A DNA stretch of 64,000 nt, taken from assembly GCF_007829955.1 (NCBI RefSeq), contig NZ_VIWX01000003.1, forward strand, positions 186,001-250,000, given 5' to 3'. Both the position numbers and the translations under genes were made by a program. Below, one piece after another: positions 53,791 through 62,670 of the stretch. How positions within the stretch are numbered: position 1 is the first letter of the stretch; each line of letters opens with the position of its first letter. Under the pieces are notes generated by a model that saw only the letters and a list, made by a program, of their open reading frames with translations, was not told where the DNA came from and ran no database searches. The DNA comes from Saccharopolyspora dendranthemae (GTDB taxonomy: Bacteria > Actinomycetota > Actinomycetes > Mycobacteriales > Pseudonocardiaceae).

Positions 53791-55593
53791 CTAACGCCCC
53801 GCGGCGTAGCCCTGGGCGCCGCGCGGGTTGGCGGCGGCCTTGAGCAGCCCGGATTCGGGATCCCGGGAGACCGCCGAGAGCCGGCCCAGCGACCAGGGCC
53901 CGTGGTCGATCACCTCGTGCCCCCAGGATTCCAGCTCGGCGATGGTCTCGGCACCGAGCCGGGATTCCACCGCCACCGCACCAGGTTCCCACTCGCGCGG
54001 GTAGAACGAGCGCGGGAACGCGGTGGTGTGCCAGGCGGGAGCGTCGATCGCGGCCTGCAGGTCGAGGCCGCCGCGCACGTGCGCCAGCCAGAAGCACGAC
54101 TGCCACTGGTCCTGCTGGTCACCGCCGGGAGTGCCGAAGGCGAGCGCGGGCACGCCTCCGCGCAGCGCGAGCGACGGGCTCAGCGTGATGCGCGGGCGCT
54201 TGCCCGGCACCAGCGAGTTCGGCAGGCCCTCCTCCAGCCAGAACATCTGAGCCCGGCTGCCCAGGCAGAACCCGAGCTCCGGGATCGTCGGCGAGGACTG
54301 CAGCCACCCGCCGGACGGCGTCGCCGAGATCATGTTGCCCCAGCGGTCCACGACGTCGACGTGCACGGTGTCGCCGCGGCTCTCGCCGTTGGGCAGCACG
54401 GTGGGCTCGCCGATCCCGACACCGCTCGGGTCGGACAACCCGCCCACACCGCGTCCTTCGGCCACGAACGCGGGCAACCGGCCCGCGCGACCGCCGGGCG
54501 ACCCGGGCCGCAGGTCCAGCGAGGCCCTCGGGCCCAGCAGGTCCCGGCGCTGCGCCGAGTACTCGTCGGAGACGAGATCCGCCAGCACACCGGGGTCGGC
54601 CGAATCGCCGTAGTAGGACTCGCGGTCGGCGAACGCGAGCTTGGCGGCCTCCACGGCCGCGTGCACCACGTCGGCCGTCGCCACACCGTCCACGTAGGAC
54701 ACCGGGAGGTCTTCGAGCAGCTTGAGCTGCTGAGCGAGAGCCGGGCCCTGCGACCAGATGCCGAACTTCGCGAGCGTCCAGCCGCCGTCCAGGTCGACCG
54801 TCAGCGGCTCCTCGTAGGTGGTGGAGAACTCGGCCATGTCCTGCGCGGTGAGCACGCCCGCGTGATCGCGGCCGGAGTTGTCCCGGTGCGGGACCCGCAC
54901 GAACTTCTCCACCTCCTCGGCCACGAACCCCTGCGACCAGGCCCGGCGGGCGACGTCGATCTGGGCTTCCCGGCCGGAGACCGACTCCGCTTCGGCGAGC
55001 AGCCGCTCCCAGGTGCCGGCGAGCACCGGGTTGCGCAGCACCGAGCCCGGTTCGGGCACCGAACCGCCCGGAGTCAGCCAGCACTCGGCCGAGCTCGGCC
55101 AGTGCCGGCGGAACATGTCGGCGACCAGCCCGATGGTCTCGCTGATGCGCGGCACGATCGGGTATCCGCCGCGCGCGTAGCCGATCGCGAAGGTCAGCAC
55201 CTCGCGGAGCGTCTTGGTGCCGTGGTCGCGCAGCAGCGTCAGCCAGCCGTCCCAGGCCCCGGGCACCGTGGTGGCCAGGAAACCCGTGCCGGGCACCAGG
55301 TCGAGGCCGAGCTCGTCGCGGTAGTGCTCGACGGTCGCGGCGGCCGGGGCCGGGCCCTGCCCGCACAGCGCGCGCGGACGGGGATCGGCCCCGGTGGCGA
55401 ACAACGCCGGAACCTCACCGCCCGGCCCGTTGAGGTGCGGTTCGACGACCTGCAGGACGAAACCGGCGGCGACGGCCGCGTCGAAGGCGTTCCCGTCGTC
55501 CTCCAGCACGGCCATCCCGGCCGCCGAGGCCAGCCAGTGCGTGGAGGCGACCATCCCGTGGGTGCCGGCGAGCTCGGGTCGAGTGGTGAACAC
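53791..55593 (-). CDS. Gamma-glutamyltransferase-family protein (600 aa)
   Basis: Ntn-hydrolase of the GGT family. The autocleavage/nucleophile site is GDTVHVDVVDRWGNMISATPSGGWLQSS, with the Thr of DTVH as the nucleophile, and the N-terminal region holds ASTHWLASAAGMAVLEDDGNAFDAAVAAGFVL. There is no clear signal peptide, so it is probably cytoplasmic; acylases of the same family (cephalosporin acylase-like) cannot be ruled out. GTG 55593. It converges with glycerate kinase. Confidence 0.9.
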   Translation of the reverse strand: MFTTRPELAGTHGMVASTHWLASAAGMAVLEDDGNAFDAAVAAGFVLQVVEPHLNGPGGEVPALFATGADPRPRALCGQGPAPAAATVEHYRDELGLDLVPGTGFLATTVPGAWDGWLTLLRDHGTKTLREVLTFAIGYARGGYPIVPRISETIGLVADMFRRHWPSSAECWLTPGGSVPEPGSVLRNPVLAGTWERLLAEAESVSGREAQIDVARRAWSQGFVAEEVEKFVRVPHRDNSGRDHAGVLTAQDMAEFSTTYEEPLTVDLDGGWTLAKFGIWSQGPALAQQLKLLEDLPVSYVDGVATADVVHAAVEAAKLAFADRESYYGDSADPGVLADLVSDEYSAQRRDLLGPRASLDLRPGSPGGRAGRLPAFVAEGRGVGGLSDPSGVGIGEPTVLPNGESRGDTVHVDVVDRWGNMISATPSGGWLQSSPTIPELGFCLGSRAQMFWLEEGLPNSLVPGKRPRITLSPSLALRGGVPALAFGTPGGDQQDQWQSCFWLAHVRGGLDLQAAIDAPAWHTTAFPRSFYPREWEPGAVAVESRLGAETIAELESWGHEVIDHGPWSLGRLSAVSRDPESGLLKAAANPRGAQGYAAGR

Positions 55594-55676
55594 CCGGCGA
55601 GCCTAGGCACCCGAAAACCCGCGGAGAAGACCCGCGCGCCACACCGCAGTTCTCGTGCGGAGACGGAGGTGGTGAG

Positions 55677-56981
55677 TCAGGCGGCGTTGACCGGGGTCCG
55701 GCCGACGCCGCGGCAGGACAGGCCCGCTCGGCGCAGGACGTCGGGGTCGAGGTGGTTGCGGGTGTCGACCACGACCAGGCCGCTGAGGGACTCCGCGACG
55801 AGGTTCCAGTCCAGCGCGCGGAACTCCTGCCACTCGGTCAGCAGCACCAGCGCCGCCGCCTCCTTCGCCGCCTGGTACGGGTCGTCGACGAGCGTCAACC
55901 CGGCGGGCAGCTCCGGTTCGTCACCGCGCAGGCCCGGGTCGTAGGCGATCAGCTCGGCGCCCTCCTGGGCGAGCAGGCAGGCCACCTCCAGGGCGGGGGA
56001 ATCGCGCAGGTCGTCGGTGCCCGCCTTGAACGTCAGGCCCAGCAGGCCGATCCGCTCCCCCTCCAGCGAGCCGCCGCACGCCTCGCGGACCTTGCCGACC
56101 ATCCGCTGCCGCTGGTGGCCGTTCGACGAGATGGTGGCCTGCAGCAGCGGGAAGTCGAAGTCGACCGCCTCGGCCACCTGCAGCAGGGCCGCGGTGTCCT
56201 TGGGCAGGCACGACCCTCCCCAGCCCGGCCCGGGCTGCAGGAACGACTGGCCGATCCGCCGGTCGTAGCCCATGCCCTCGGTGACGTCGGTGATGTCCGC
56301 ACCCAGCTGCTCGCAGAGCTCCGCGATCGCGTTGACGTAGGAGAGCTTGGTGGCCAGGAAGCAGTTCGCCGCGTACTTCACCATCTCGGCGCTGGCGGCG
56401 TCGGTGAGCACCGTCGGAGCACCCAGCCGCGCGTAGAGGGCGGCGACGCGCTCGGCGGCGTCCTGCGTGTCGGAGCCGACGACGATGCGATCCGGGTTGA
56501 GGAAGTCGTGCACCGCAGACCCCTCGCGCAGGAACTCGGGGTTGCTGACCACGGCGACGTCCTCGCGACCGAGGTGCTCGGCGAGCCGCCGCGAGGTCCC
56601 CACCGGGACCGTCGACTTGGTGACCATCACGCACCCGGCGGGCAGCACCTCGCGGACCTCGCGGGCCACGGCTTCGACCACGGCCAGATCGGCGGCGCCG
56701 CCGGAACCCATCGGGGTCGGCACGCACAGGAACACGACCTCGGCGTCGGCGACCGCCCCGGCCGAGCCGACGACGAACTCGAGCCTCCCCGCGGCGATGC
56801 CCTCCTGCACCAGCTCGGCGAGACCGGGCTCGTGGATCCGGACCTCACCTCGGGAGAGCTCCGCGACCTTCTCCTCGTTGACGTCGCTGCAGACCACCCG
56901 GTGGCCGAGCGAAGCCAGACACGCACCGGTGGTCAATCCGACGTACCCGGTGCCGACAACGACGATGCGACGGGCGAACAC
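55677..56981 (-). CDS. UDP-glucose 6-dehydrogenase (434 aa)
   Basis: Oxidises UDP-glucose to UDP-glucuronate for capsule or glycan synthesis. The N-terminal NAD-binding fold has VVVGTGYVGLTTG, and the catalytic region has PGPGWGGSCLPKDT with Cys at about residue 258. The C-terminal domain (LLGLTFKAGTDDLRDSPALEV) closes the UDP site. GTG 56981 is chosen; the frame runs upstream without conserved residues. UDP-glucuronate could be a donor for the multi-domain glycosyltransferase nearby. Confidence 0.95.
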   Translation of the reverse strand: MFARRIVVVGTGYVGLTTGACLASLGHRVVCSDVNEEKVAELSRGEVRIHEPGLAELVQEGIAAGRLEFVVGSAGAVADAEVVFLCVPTPMGSGGAADLAVVEAVAREVREVLPAGCVMVTKSTVPVGTSRRLAEHLGREDVAVVSNPEFLREGSAVHDFLNPDRIVVGSDTQDAAERVAALYARLGAPTVLTDAASAEMVKYAANCFLATKLSYVNAIAELCEQLGADITDVTEGMGYDRRIGQSFLQPGPGWGGSCLPKDTAALLQVAEAVDFDFPLLQATISSNGHQRQRMVGKVREACGGSLEGERIGLLGLTFKAGTDDLRDSPALEVACLLAQEGAELIAYDPGLRGDEPELPAGLTLVDDPYQAAKEAAALVLLTEWQEFRALDWNLVAESLSGLVVVDTRNHLDPDVLRRAGLSCRGVGRTPVNAA

Positions 56982-57141
56982 AGGCCCCAACCCCTTCACC
57001 TCGAACGACCAGCCGGTCGCCTCTGCCCCCTCGAAAATTGATCGTGGCACATCTTCGAGCTGGGAAAACCCGCTTCGCCCAGAGTTCACGAGCTATATGA
57101 CGCAGGTGACGAGTTGGGAACCTGCCGTTTAGGCTGCGCGC

Positions 57142-58098
57142 GTGGATCAGAGACGCTTGGGGGAATCGGGGCTCGCGGTGAGCGCGGTCGGCCTCGGCTG
57201 CAACAACCTCGGAAGACCCGGAACCGCCACCGAAACGCTGTCCGGAACGCGGTCCGTCGTGGACGCGGCGCTGGACTCCGGGATCACCTTCTTCGACGTG
57301 GCCGACACCTACGGGTCACCGCGGGGACGCAGCGAAGAACTGCTCGGGCAGGCGCTGTCGGGACGGCGGGACCTGGCGGTCATCGCCACCAAGTTCGGCA
57401 TGGACATGCAGGGCTCCAACGGGCCCGACTTCGGCGCCCGAGGCTCCCGCCGGTACGTGCGGCGAGCCGTCGAGTCCTCGCTGCGACGGCTCGCGACCGA
57501 CTGGATCGACCTGTACCAGCTGCACCGGCCGGACCCGCTGACGCCGCTGGAGGAAACCCTCTCGGTGCTCGACGACCTGGTCCGCGAAGGCAAGATCCGC
57601 TACGTCGGGCACTGCAACCTGGCGGGCTGGCAGGTCGCCGACGCCAGCTGGACCGCGACCTCCGCGGGACTGACCGCTCCGGTGTCGAGCCAGCACCACT
57701 ACTCGCTGCTCTCCCGCGAGGTGGAGCGCGAGGTCGTGCCCGCCGCGCAGCGCTTCGGACTCGGCCTGCTGCCGTACTTCCCACTGGCCAACGGCCTGCT
57801 GACCGGCAAGTACCGGCGCGACCAGATCCCCCCGGCCGACAGCAGGCTGGCCGGGCGCGCGCAGCTGCTGACCGAAGCGCCGTGGGACCGGATCGAGAAG
57901 CTGCGGCTCTTCGCCGAGCAGCGCGGCATCACGATGAGCACCGTCGCGCTCGGCTGGCTCGCCGCCCGGAGCCCGGTCGCCTCGGTCATCGCCGGAGCAA
58001 CCAGCCCGGAGCAGGTCCAGGCCAACGCGCAGGCCGCGAACTGGAGCCCGGACGACGCCGACCTCGCGACGCTCAACGCCCTCTGCCCGCAGGTCTGA
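57142..58098 (+). CDS. Aldo/keto reductase (318 aa)
   Basis: TIM-barrel NADPH-dependent oxidoreductase. The catalytic tetrad is visible as Asp and Tyr in FFDVADTYGS, Lys in VIATKFG and His in YQLHRPDPLTP. The C-terminal cofactor stretch is VASVIAGATSPEQVQANAQA. Substrate unknown. GTG 57142. It is 55 bp ahead of an SDR on the same strand and may be co-transcribed with it. Confidence 0.92.
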   Translation: MDQRRLGESGLAVSAVGLGCNNLGRPGTATETLSGTRSVVDAALDSGITFFDVADTYGSPRGRSEELLGQALSGRRDLAVIATKFGMDMQGSNGPDFGARGSRRYVRRAVESSLRRLATDWIDLYQLHRPDPLTPLEETLSVLDDLVREGKIRYVGHCNLAGWQVADASWTATSAGLTAPVSSQHHYSLLSREVEREVVPAAQRFGLGLLPYFPLANGLLTGKYRRDQIPPADSRLAGRAQLLTEAPWDRIEKLRLFAEQRGITMSTVALGWLAARSPVASVIAGATSPEQVQANAQAANWSPDDADLATLNALCPQV

Positions 58099-58153
58099 GG
58101 CAGTTCCCGCCATCACCGATCACGAACCGAGTTCGAGAACAGGACGCACAACG

Positions 58154-58912
58154 ATGCAGATCACCGACACCGCAGCGATCGTCACCGGCGGAGCCTCCGG
58201 GCTCGGCGCCGCCACCGCCCGGGCGCTGGCCGGGCGGGGCGCGAAGGTGTTCGCGGTGGACCTGCCGAGCGGGATCGAGAAGGCTCCGATCGTCGACGGC
58301 GTCACCTACACCGCGGCCGACGTCACCGACGCCGACCAGGTGCAGACCGCGGTCGAGCAGGCGTCCGGGTCGGGGAACCCGCTGCGGATCGTGGTGAACT
58401 GCGCCGGGATCGGCCCGTCCGCGCGCATCGCCGGCCGCAAGGGCGTCCACGACCTCGACCTCTTCCGCAAGGTGCTGGAGATCAACCTGCTCGGCACCTT
58501 CAACGTCATGCGGCTGGCCGCTGCGGCCGTCGGCGAAACCGAGGCCGACCAGCACGGACAGCGCGGCGTGGTGATCAACACGGCGTCGGTGGCCGCCTAC
58601 GACGGTCAGATCGGGCAGGCCGCTTACGCCGCGTCCAAGGGCGGTGTCGCGAGCCTGACGCTGCCGGCCGCCCGCGACCTGTCGTCGAGCGGGATCCGGG
58701 TCATGACCATCGCCCCGGGCATCGTGGACACCCCGATGCTGGCGACCGTGAGCGACGAGTTCCGGCAGGGGCTGGCCGACGGGGTCCCGTTCCCCAAGCG
58801 CCTCGGCTCCCCGGAGGACTACGCGCAGCTGGCGCTGAGCATCGTCGAGCACGACTACCTCAACGGCGAGGTCATCCGGATGGACGGAGCCCTCCGCATG
58901 GCCCCCCGCTGA
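58154..58912 (+). CDS. Short-chain dehydrogenase, 3-hydroxyacyl-CoA dehydrogenase type II-like (252 aa)
   Basis: Classical SDR with the cofactor motif TGGASGLG (residues 10-17), a NCAG run, Ser in NTASVAAYDG and the catalytic YAASK. The PGIVDTPMLA and GEVIRMDGALRMAPR ends resemble the HSD17B10/short-chain 3-hydroxyacyl-CoA dehydrogenase subgroup. Its exact substrate is unknown, but a beta-oxidation-like step is likely. ATG 58154. Confidence 0.93.
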   Translation: MQITDTAAIVTGGASGLGAATARALAGRGAKVFAVDLPSGIEKAPIVDGVTYTAADVTDADQVQTAVEQASGSGNPLRIVVNCAGIGPSARIAGRKGVHDLDLFRKVLEINLLGTFNVMRLAAAAVGETEADQHGQRGVVINTASVAAYDGQIGQAAYAASKGGVASLTLPAARDLSSSGIRVMTIAPGIVDTPMLATVSDEFRQGLADGVPFPKRLGSPEDYAQLALSIVEHDYLNGEVIRMDGALRMAPR

Positions 58913-58956
58913 CCACCCCGAAGCTCACCCCTGGGGAGCGCGAAGCCCTGGGATCT

Positions 58957-59024
58957 CCCAGTTTTAGTCATAACTGAGCCGACATTTCGGACATGATCAT
59001 GGCTCGGTTTGGACTAAAACTGGG
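58957..59024 (+). repeat. 68-bp inverted-repeat element, copy 4
   Basis: Ends CCCAGTTTTAGTC and GACTAAAACTGGG, same orientation as copies 2 and 3. It lies between the convergent SDR and nuclease genes. Confidence 0.92.
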
Positions 59025-59057
59025 AGTGGTGGCGGTTCGCCGCAGGTGAGGACCCCG

Positions 59058-60692
59058 TCAGAGGTCTTCGGCGTAGGGGATTTCGTTGGCCGCTTCGGAG
59101 GTCATCCAGGTGCGGATGGTGAAGGTGGCGCGGACGTCGTCCTCGTTGTAGGTGAGGAGGCGTTCCCGCTGCGTGAGGTCTCGCTCCCCGCCGTCGAGGG
59201 CGACGGCGTCGCGGTACCAGCGCATGGAGTTCTCGCCGCTGGCCTCCGGGTCGCGCCAGCCGAACCCGGCGCTGGGAGCGATCACCTTGAGCCCCTTGCC
59301 GTTCGGGCACAGGAACTGGTCGCGGACCACCGCGAACAGGTCGACCCACTCCGCGGAGTGGATGAACTCCTTGACCTCGGACACCGGCGGAACGCCCGGC
59401 TTCCCGGCGAAGCGCTCGGCGGAGGCCAGCATCCAGCGGTTCTCCGCGAGCTCGTTGTAGCAGTAGGCGCGGAAGCTCAGGCCGCGCTCGAACGCCGTGC
59501 GGCGAACGCGGGTGAACCAGCCCCAGAACTCGGCGAAGGACCGCGCCTCGTCGTCGTCCGGGAGCGGCTCCCAGGTGACGAACGCCCGGTAGCCCTGCTC
59601 CTCGTCGATGTTGGTGCCCGACAGCCAGCAGCCCCACATGTAGGCGCCGGCGTCGGCGTAGCTCTCCATGTCGACGTCGATCTCGACGTCACCTCGCGGC
59701 ACGTCGAGCTCGCGGACCCGGCGCACCAGCGGCATCTCCCGCAGCCACGCCTTGGCCAGCAGGATCGCGTCCGTGTTGCGCACGCCGGTGAGCTGCAGGT
59801 CCTCGGCGCTCTCCAGCGGCATCCCGGCCAGCTGATCGACGGTGGTGATGCCCCGCTCGCGCAGCACGGTGGCGTCCTCGCCGCGCACCACCAGGCTCAC
59901 GTCGTTCGCCTCGCGCAGCTGGGACTCGCAGATCGGCCACCACGGGCAGCCGCGGCACTCGGTGATCCGGGACGGCTGCGCCAGCGGTTCGTCTCCGGTG
60001 GCGGCGGCGGTGGCGACCGCGAGCCGGTCGCCGAACCGGGCGTCGTACTCGGCGAGCGCGGTGCGACCACCGGGCCAGTTGGGGCTGCGCAGGTCGTGCC
60101 AGACGACCGCGTCGGCCTCGACGCCGATCGCGCCGCCGGTCCGGTCGCCCGCGTCGAACCCGCAGGCCTCCAGCAGCCGGATCGCGTGGACCAGCCGCAG
60201 CTGGTCGCGGGGTTGCGGCCGGACCTTCCGGGTCTGGTCGGCCTCCGCGGCCTCGGGCACCGGGTGCTCGATCGGCGAGGTCTTCGCGCCACGGCCGGGG
60301 TCGGTGATCTTGTGCCGGACGACCAGCACGGGGACGTAGCCGTTCCCGCTGCGCACCAGGAGGTCGATCGCACCTCGGCGACCGCCTTCGGCGTCGTCGG
60401 GCAGCTGCGCCCCGGAGATGTAGCCGACGCCCTCGCGCATCGCGTCGAGGGTGAGGGTCGCGCGCTCGGCGTAGGGCAGGCCGCGAGGGACCTCCGTCCG
60501 CTGAGCCCCGAGCAGGTCACCCAGCTGGGCGGCGACGGAGCGGCGGTGCTCGACCGCGTCGGCGATCCGCTGCTCGACTCCCAGGTCCAGCGGCGAGGTC
60601 GGCGCGTCGCGCATCGTCGGGTCGTTCTCCAGGTGCACGCGTCGACGGCACCGCGTCACCACGCCTGCGTCGAGCAGCACCTCATCCTTCAC
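59058..60692 (-). CDS. TM0106-family RecB-like nuclease (544 aa)
   Basis: An N-terminal RecB/Cas4-like nuclease half carries Cys residues near both ends (TRCRRRVHLE and TECRGCPWWPICE), which could bind an iron-sulfur cluster as in AddB or Cas4. The C-terminal half is RNase-H-like with the acidic motifs DVDMES, YNELAENRWM and YNEDDVRAT. These features match the TM0106 family of putative nucleases. GTG 60692. It stands alone between the repeat and the DUF6474-like gene; no other repair or defence gene is adjacent. Confidence 0.87.
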   Translation of the reverse strand: MKDEVLLDAGVVTRCRRRVHLENDPTMRDAPTSPLDLGVEQRIADAVEHRRSVAAQLGDLLGAQRTEVPRGLPYAERATLTLDAMREGVGYISGAQLPDDAEGGRRGAIDLLVRSGNGYVPVLVVRHKITDPGRGAKTSPIEHPVPEAAEADQTRKVRPQPRDQLRLVHAIRLLEACGFDAGDRTGGAIGVEADAVVWHDLRSPNWPGGRTALAEYDARFGDRLAVATAAATGDEPLAQPSRITECRGCPWWPICESQLREANDVSLVVRGEDATVLRERGITTVDQLAGMPLESAEDLQLTGVRNTDAILLAKAWLREMPLVRRVRELDVPRGDVEIDVDMESYADAGAYMWGCWLSGTNIDEEQGYRAFVTWEPLPDDDEARSFAEFWGWFTRVRRTAFERGLSFRAYCYNELAENRWMLASAERFAGKPGVPPVSEVKEFIHSAEWVDLFAVVRDQFLCPNGKGLKVIAPSAGFGWRDPEASGENSMRWYRDAVALDGGERDLTQRERLLTYNEDDVRATFTIRTWMTSEAANEIPYAEDL

Positions 60693-60867
60693 GGGTAAAA
60701 GGGTATGCGGTGGCCCTGACAGCCGCGCCCATCACCCCGGTGACATCCGGGGCCTGCGACGACCACGCCTGGTGCACACCCGATCGCGTTCTGCTTTCGT
60801 GCGCTCGTCCATCCGGACTTATGGTGATCGCGGTGCTGGGAGTACGCGGATCGGGGAGGTGTGCGCG

Positions 60868-61623
60868 GTGAGGAAACTCGCCAAGCGACGCGGGAAGACC
60901 ACTCAGGGTGCACAGCGAGGGTGCCGGAAGTGCGCCGCCAAGAAGTCGAAGGCCGACAGGAGGACTCGTCGCCGAGTCGACAAATCGGCCAAGCGGGAAG
61001 CGGCCCAGAAGGCGTCCGAGCAGAAGGCGGCCCAGAAGGCGGCGAAGAAGGAGCAGCCCTCGACCGAGCAGCACGCCGACCCGGCGACCCCACCACCGCT
61101 GACCTCGGCGCCGGTGGGCAAGAAGGCGGCGAAGGCGCTGCTCAAGGCCGACAAGCAGACGGCCAAGGCGATCAAGAAGGGCGAGTTCGGGACGGTCACC
61201 CCGGGCAACGCCAAGAAGATCGTCGGCATCCTCAAGATCGTCGGCCCGCTGCTGGCCCCCTACGCGCTGCGCGCGATGAGCAAGGCGCGGGCGGGCTACG
61301 ACAAGTCCCGCGCCCGCAAGCTGGGCGTCCCGGTCGACGACCTGGGCAAGTTCACCGGCCACGGCGCCTCGTTGCACGCGCGCATCGCCGGGGACTCGGC
61401 CGCCGTGCGCGATCTGCGCCAGCAGGCCAAGGGGGACGAACGAGGCCACGCCACGACCTACGCCGACCAGGCCGAGGCCCGGCTGGCTCAGCTGAGCAGC
61501 GCGGTCCGCGCCGCCGAGCGGATGCCCACGCACCGCCGCCGGTCCGCGCACCGGGCCGTGGACGGGGAGCTCTCCCGGATCGAGAGCGAGCTGCTCACCC
61601 GCTTCGGCGTGCCCACGGCGTGA
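60868..61623 (+). CDS. DUF6474-like Lys/Ala-rich protein (251 aa)
   Basis: The first 80 residues are very basic and Ala/Lys-rich (AKKSKADRRTRRRVDKSAKREAAQKASEQKAAQ), likely helical or disordered and able to bind nucleic acids. The remainder (IVGILKIVGPLLAPYALRAMSKARAGYDKSRARKLGV) has a possible amphipathic or membrane-associated helix. Two Cys (GCRKCAAKK) occur near the N-terminus. GTG 60868 has GGGAGG upstream. I recall this as DUF6474 of Actinobacteria; function unknown. Confidence 0.75.
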   Translation: MRKLAKRRGKTTQGAQRGCRKCAAKKSKADRRTRRRVDKSAKREAAQKASEQKAAQKAAKKEQPSTEQHADPATPPPLTSAPVGKKAAKALLKADKQTAKAIKKGEFGTVTPGNAKKIVGILKIVGPLLAPYALRAMSKARAGYDKSRARKLGVPVDDLGKFTGHGASLHARIAGDSAAVRDLRQQAKGDERGHATTYADQAEARLAQLSSAVRAAERMPTHRRRSAHRAVDGELSRIESELLTRFGVPTA

Positions 61624-61627
61624 CGAG

Positions 61628-61664
61628 GGCGGGGCGCCTCCTCCTCGGAGACGCCCCGCCTTGT
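61628..61664. terminator. Bidirectional hairpin between convergent genes
   Basis: GGCGGGGCG (61628-61636) pairs with CGCCCCGCC (61652-61660), followed by TTGT. It lies 5-41 bp after the plus-strand gene and 8-44 bp after the minus-strand gene. Confidence 0.75.
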
Positions 61665-61671
61665 CGCGTGA

Positions 61672-62670
61672 TCAGCCCTGACCGGGGATCTTGATCAGGC
61701 CCTGCTCTGCCATCCAGTCACGCGCGACGTCGGCCGGGTCCCGGCCCTCGACGTCGACCTGCGCGTTGAGCTTCATCAGCTCCTGGTTGGTCAGCCGTTC
61801 GGAGACCGGCGCGAAGACCTGCGTCAGCTGCGGGTAGCGCTTGAGCATCTCGTCGCGGAGCGTGACTCCGATGTTGTACCGCGGGAAGAACTGCTTGTCG
61901 TCGGCCAGCAGCTTCAGGTTCAGCGACTGGATCCGGCCGTCGGTGGTGAACACCTCGCCGAACGTGCAGGTCCCCTGGGCCGTGGCCTGGTAGATCGCAC
62001 CTTCGGTGAGCACCTTGACCTTGCTCGGATCGGTCTTGAACCCGTAGGCCTGCTCGACGCCCGGCAGACCGTCGTTGCGGCTGGCGAACTCGGTGTCCAC
62101 GCAGAACGTGGCGTCCTCCGGGTGCTCGGCCATGACCCTCGGGATGTCCGAGACCTTCTCCACGCCCAGCCGCTTGGCGGCGTCCTGGTTGACCGAGAAC
62201 GTGTAGGTGTTGTCCACCTGGTAGTCGATCGCGGTCCAGGCCACCCCGTTGCGTTCGAGGTCCTGCTTCTTGACGGCCTCGAACTGGGCCCGGGCGTCCG
62301 GGATCGGGTTGTTGTTGCCGTTGTAGTTGACCCAGGACGTGCCCGTGTAGTCCCACAGGATGTCGATCTGGTTGCTGGTCAGCGCGTTGCGCGCGGTGGT
62401 GGACCCCTGGATGGAGCTCAGGTCCCGCACGTTGGCGCCGGCAGCGGCCAGAGCGAACTCGCCGAGGTAGCCCATGATGAGCTGCTCGGTGAAGTTCTTC
62501 GACCCGACCGTGATCGTCTGGCCCTCCAGCTCCGGAACGGGCTGGATGATGCCCGGTTCCACCGCCAGCGGGAGCGACGAACCGGAGCTGAGCCCGCAGC
62601 TCGACAGCAGCAACCCGGCCATCGCCAGCGAGGCCGCTTTGAGCGCGCGACTGCGCATGCGGAGATTCAT
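61672..62670 (-). CDS. Osmoprotectant ABC transporter substrate-binding lipoprotein (OpuCC/ProX-like, 332 aa)
   Basis: A signal peptide ends in LLLSSCG, a lipobox, so the protein is membrane-anchored outside the cell. The mature part begins ITVGSKNFTEQLIMGYLGEFAL and has NQIDILWDYTGTSWVNY, both typical of glycine betaine/choline/carnitine-binding proteins of the OpuC type. It overlaps the permease stop by 4 bases (ATGA). It is the last gene of the operon. Confidence 0.93.
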   Translation of the reverse strand: MNLRMRSRALKAASLAMAGLLLSSCGLSSGSSLPLAVEPGIIQPVPELEGQTITVGSKNFTEQLIMGYLGEFALAAAGANVRDLSSIQGSTTARNALTSNQIDILWDYTGTSWVNYNGNNNPIPDARAQFEAVKKQDLERNGVAWTAIDYQVDNTYTFSVNQDAAKRLGVEKVSDIPRVMAEHPEDATFCVDTEFASRNDGLPGVEQAYGFKTDPSKVKVLTEGAIYQATAQGTCTFGEVFTTDGRIQSLNLKLLADDKQFFPRYNIGVTLRDEMLKRYPQLTQVFAPVSERLTNQELMKLNAQVDVEGRDPADVARDWMAEQGLIKIPGQG

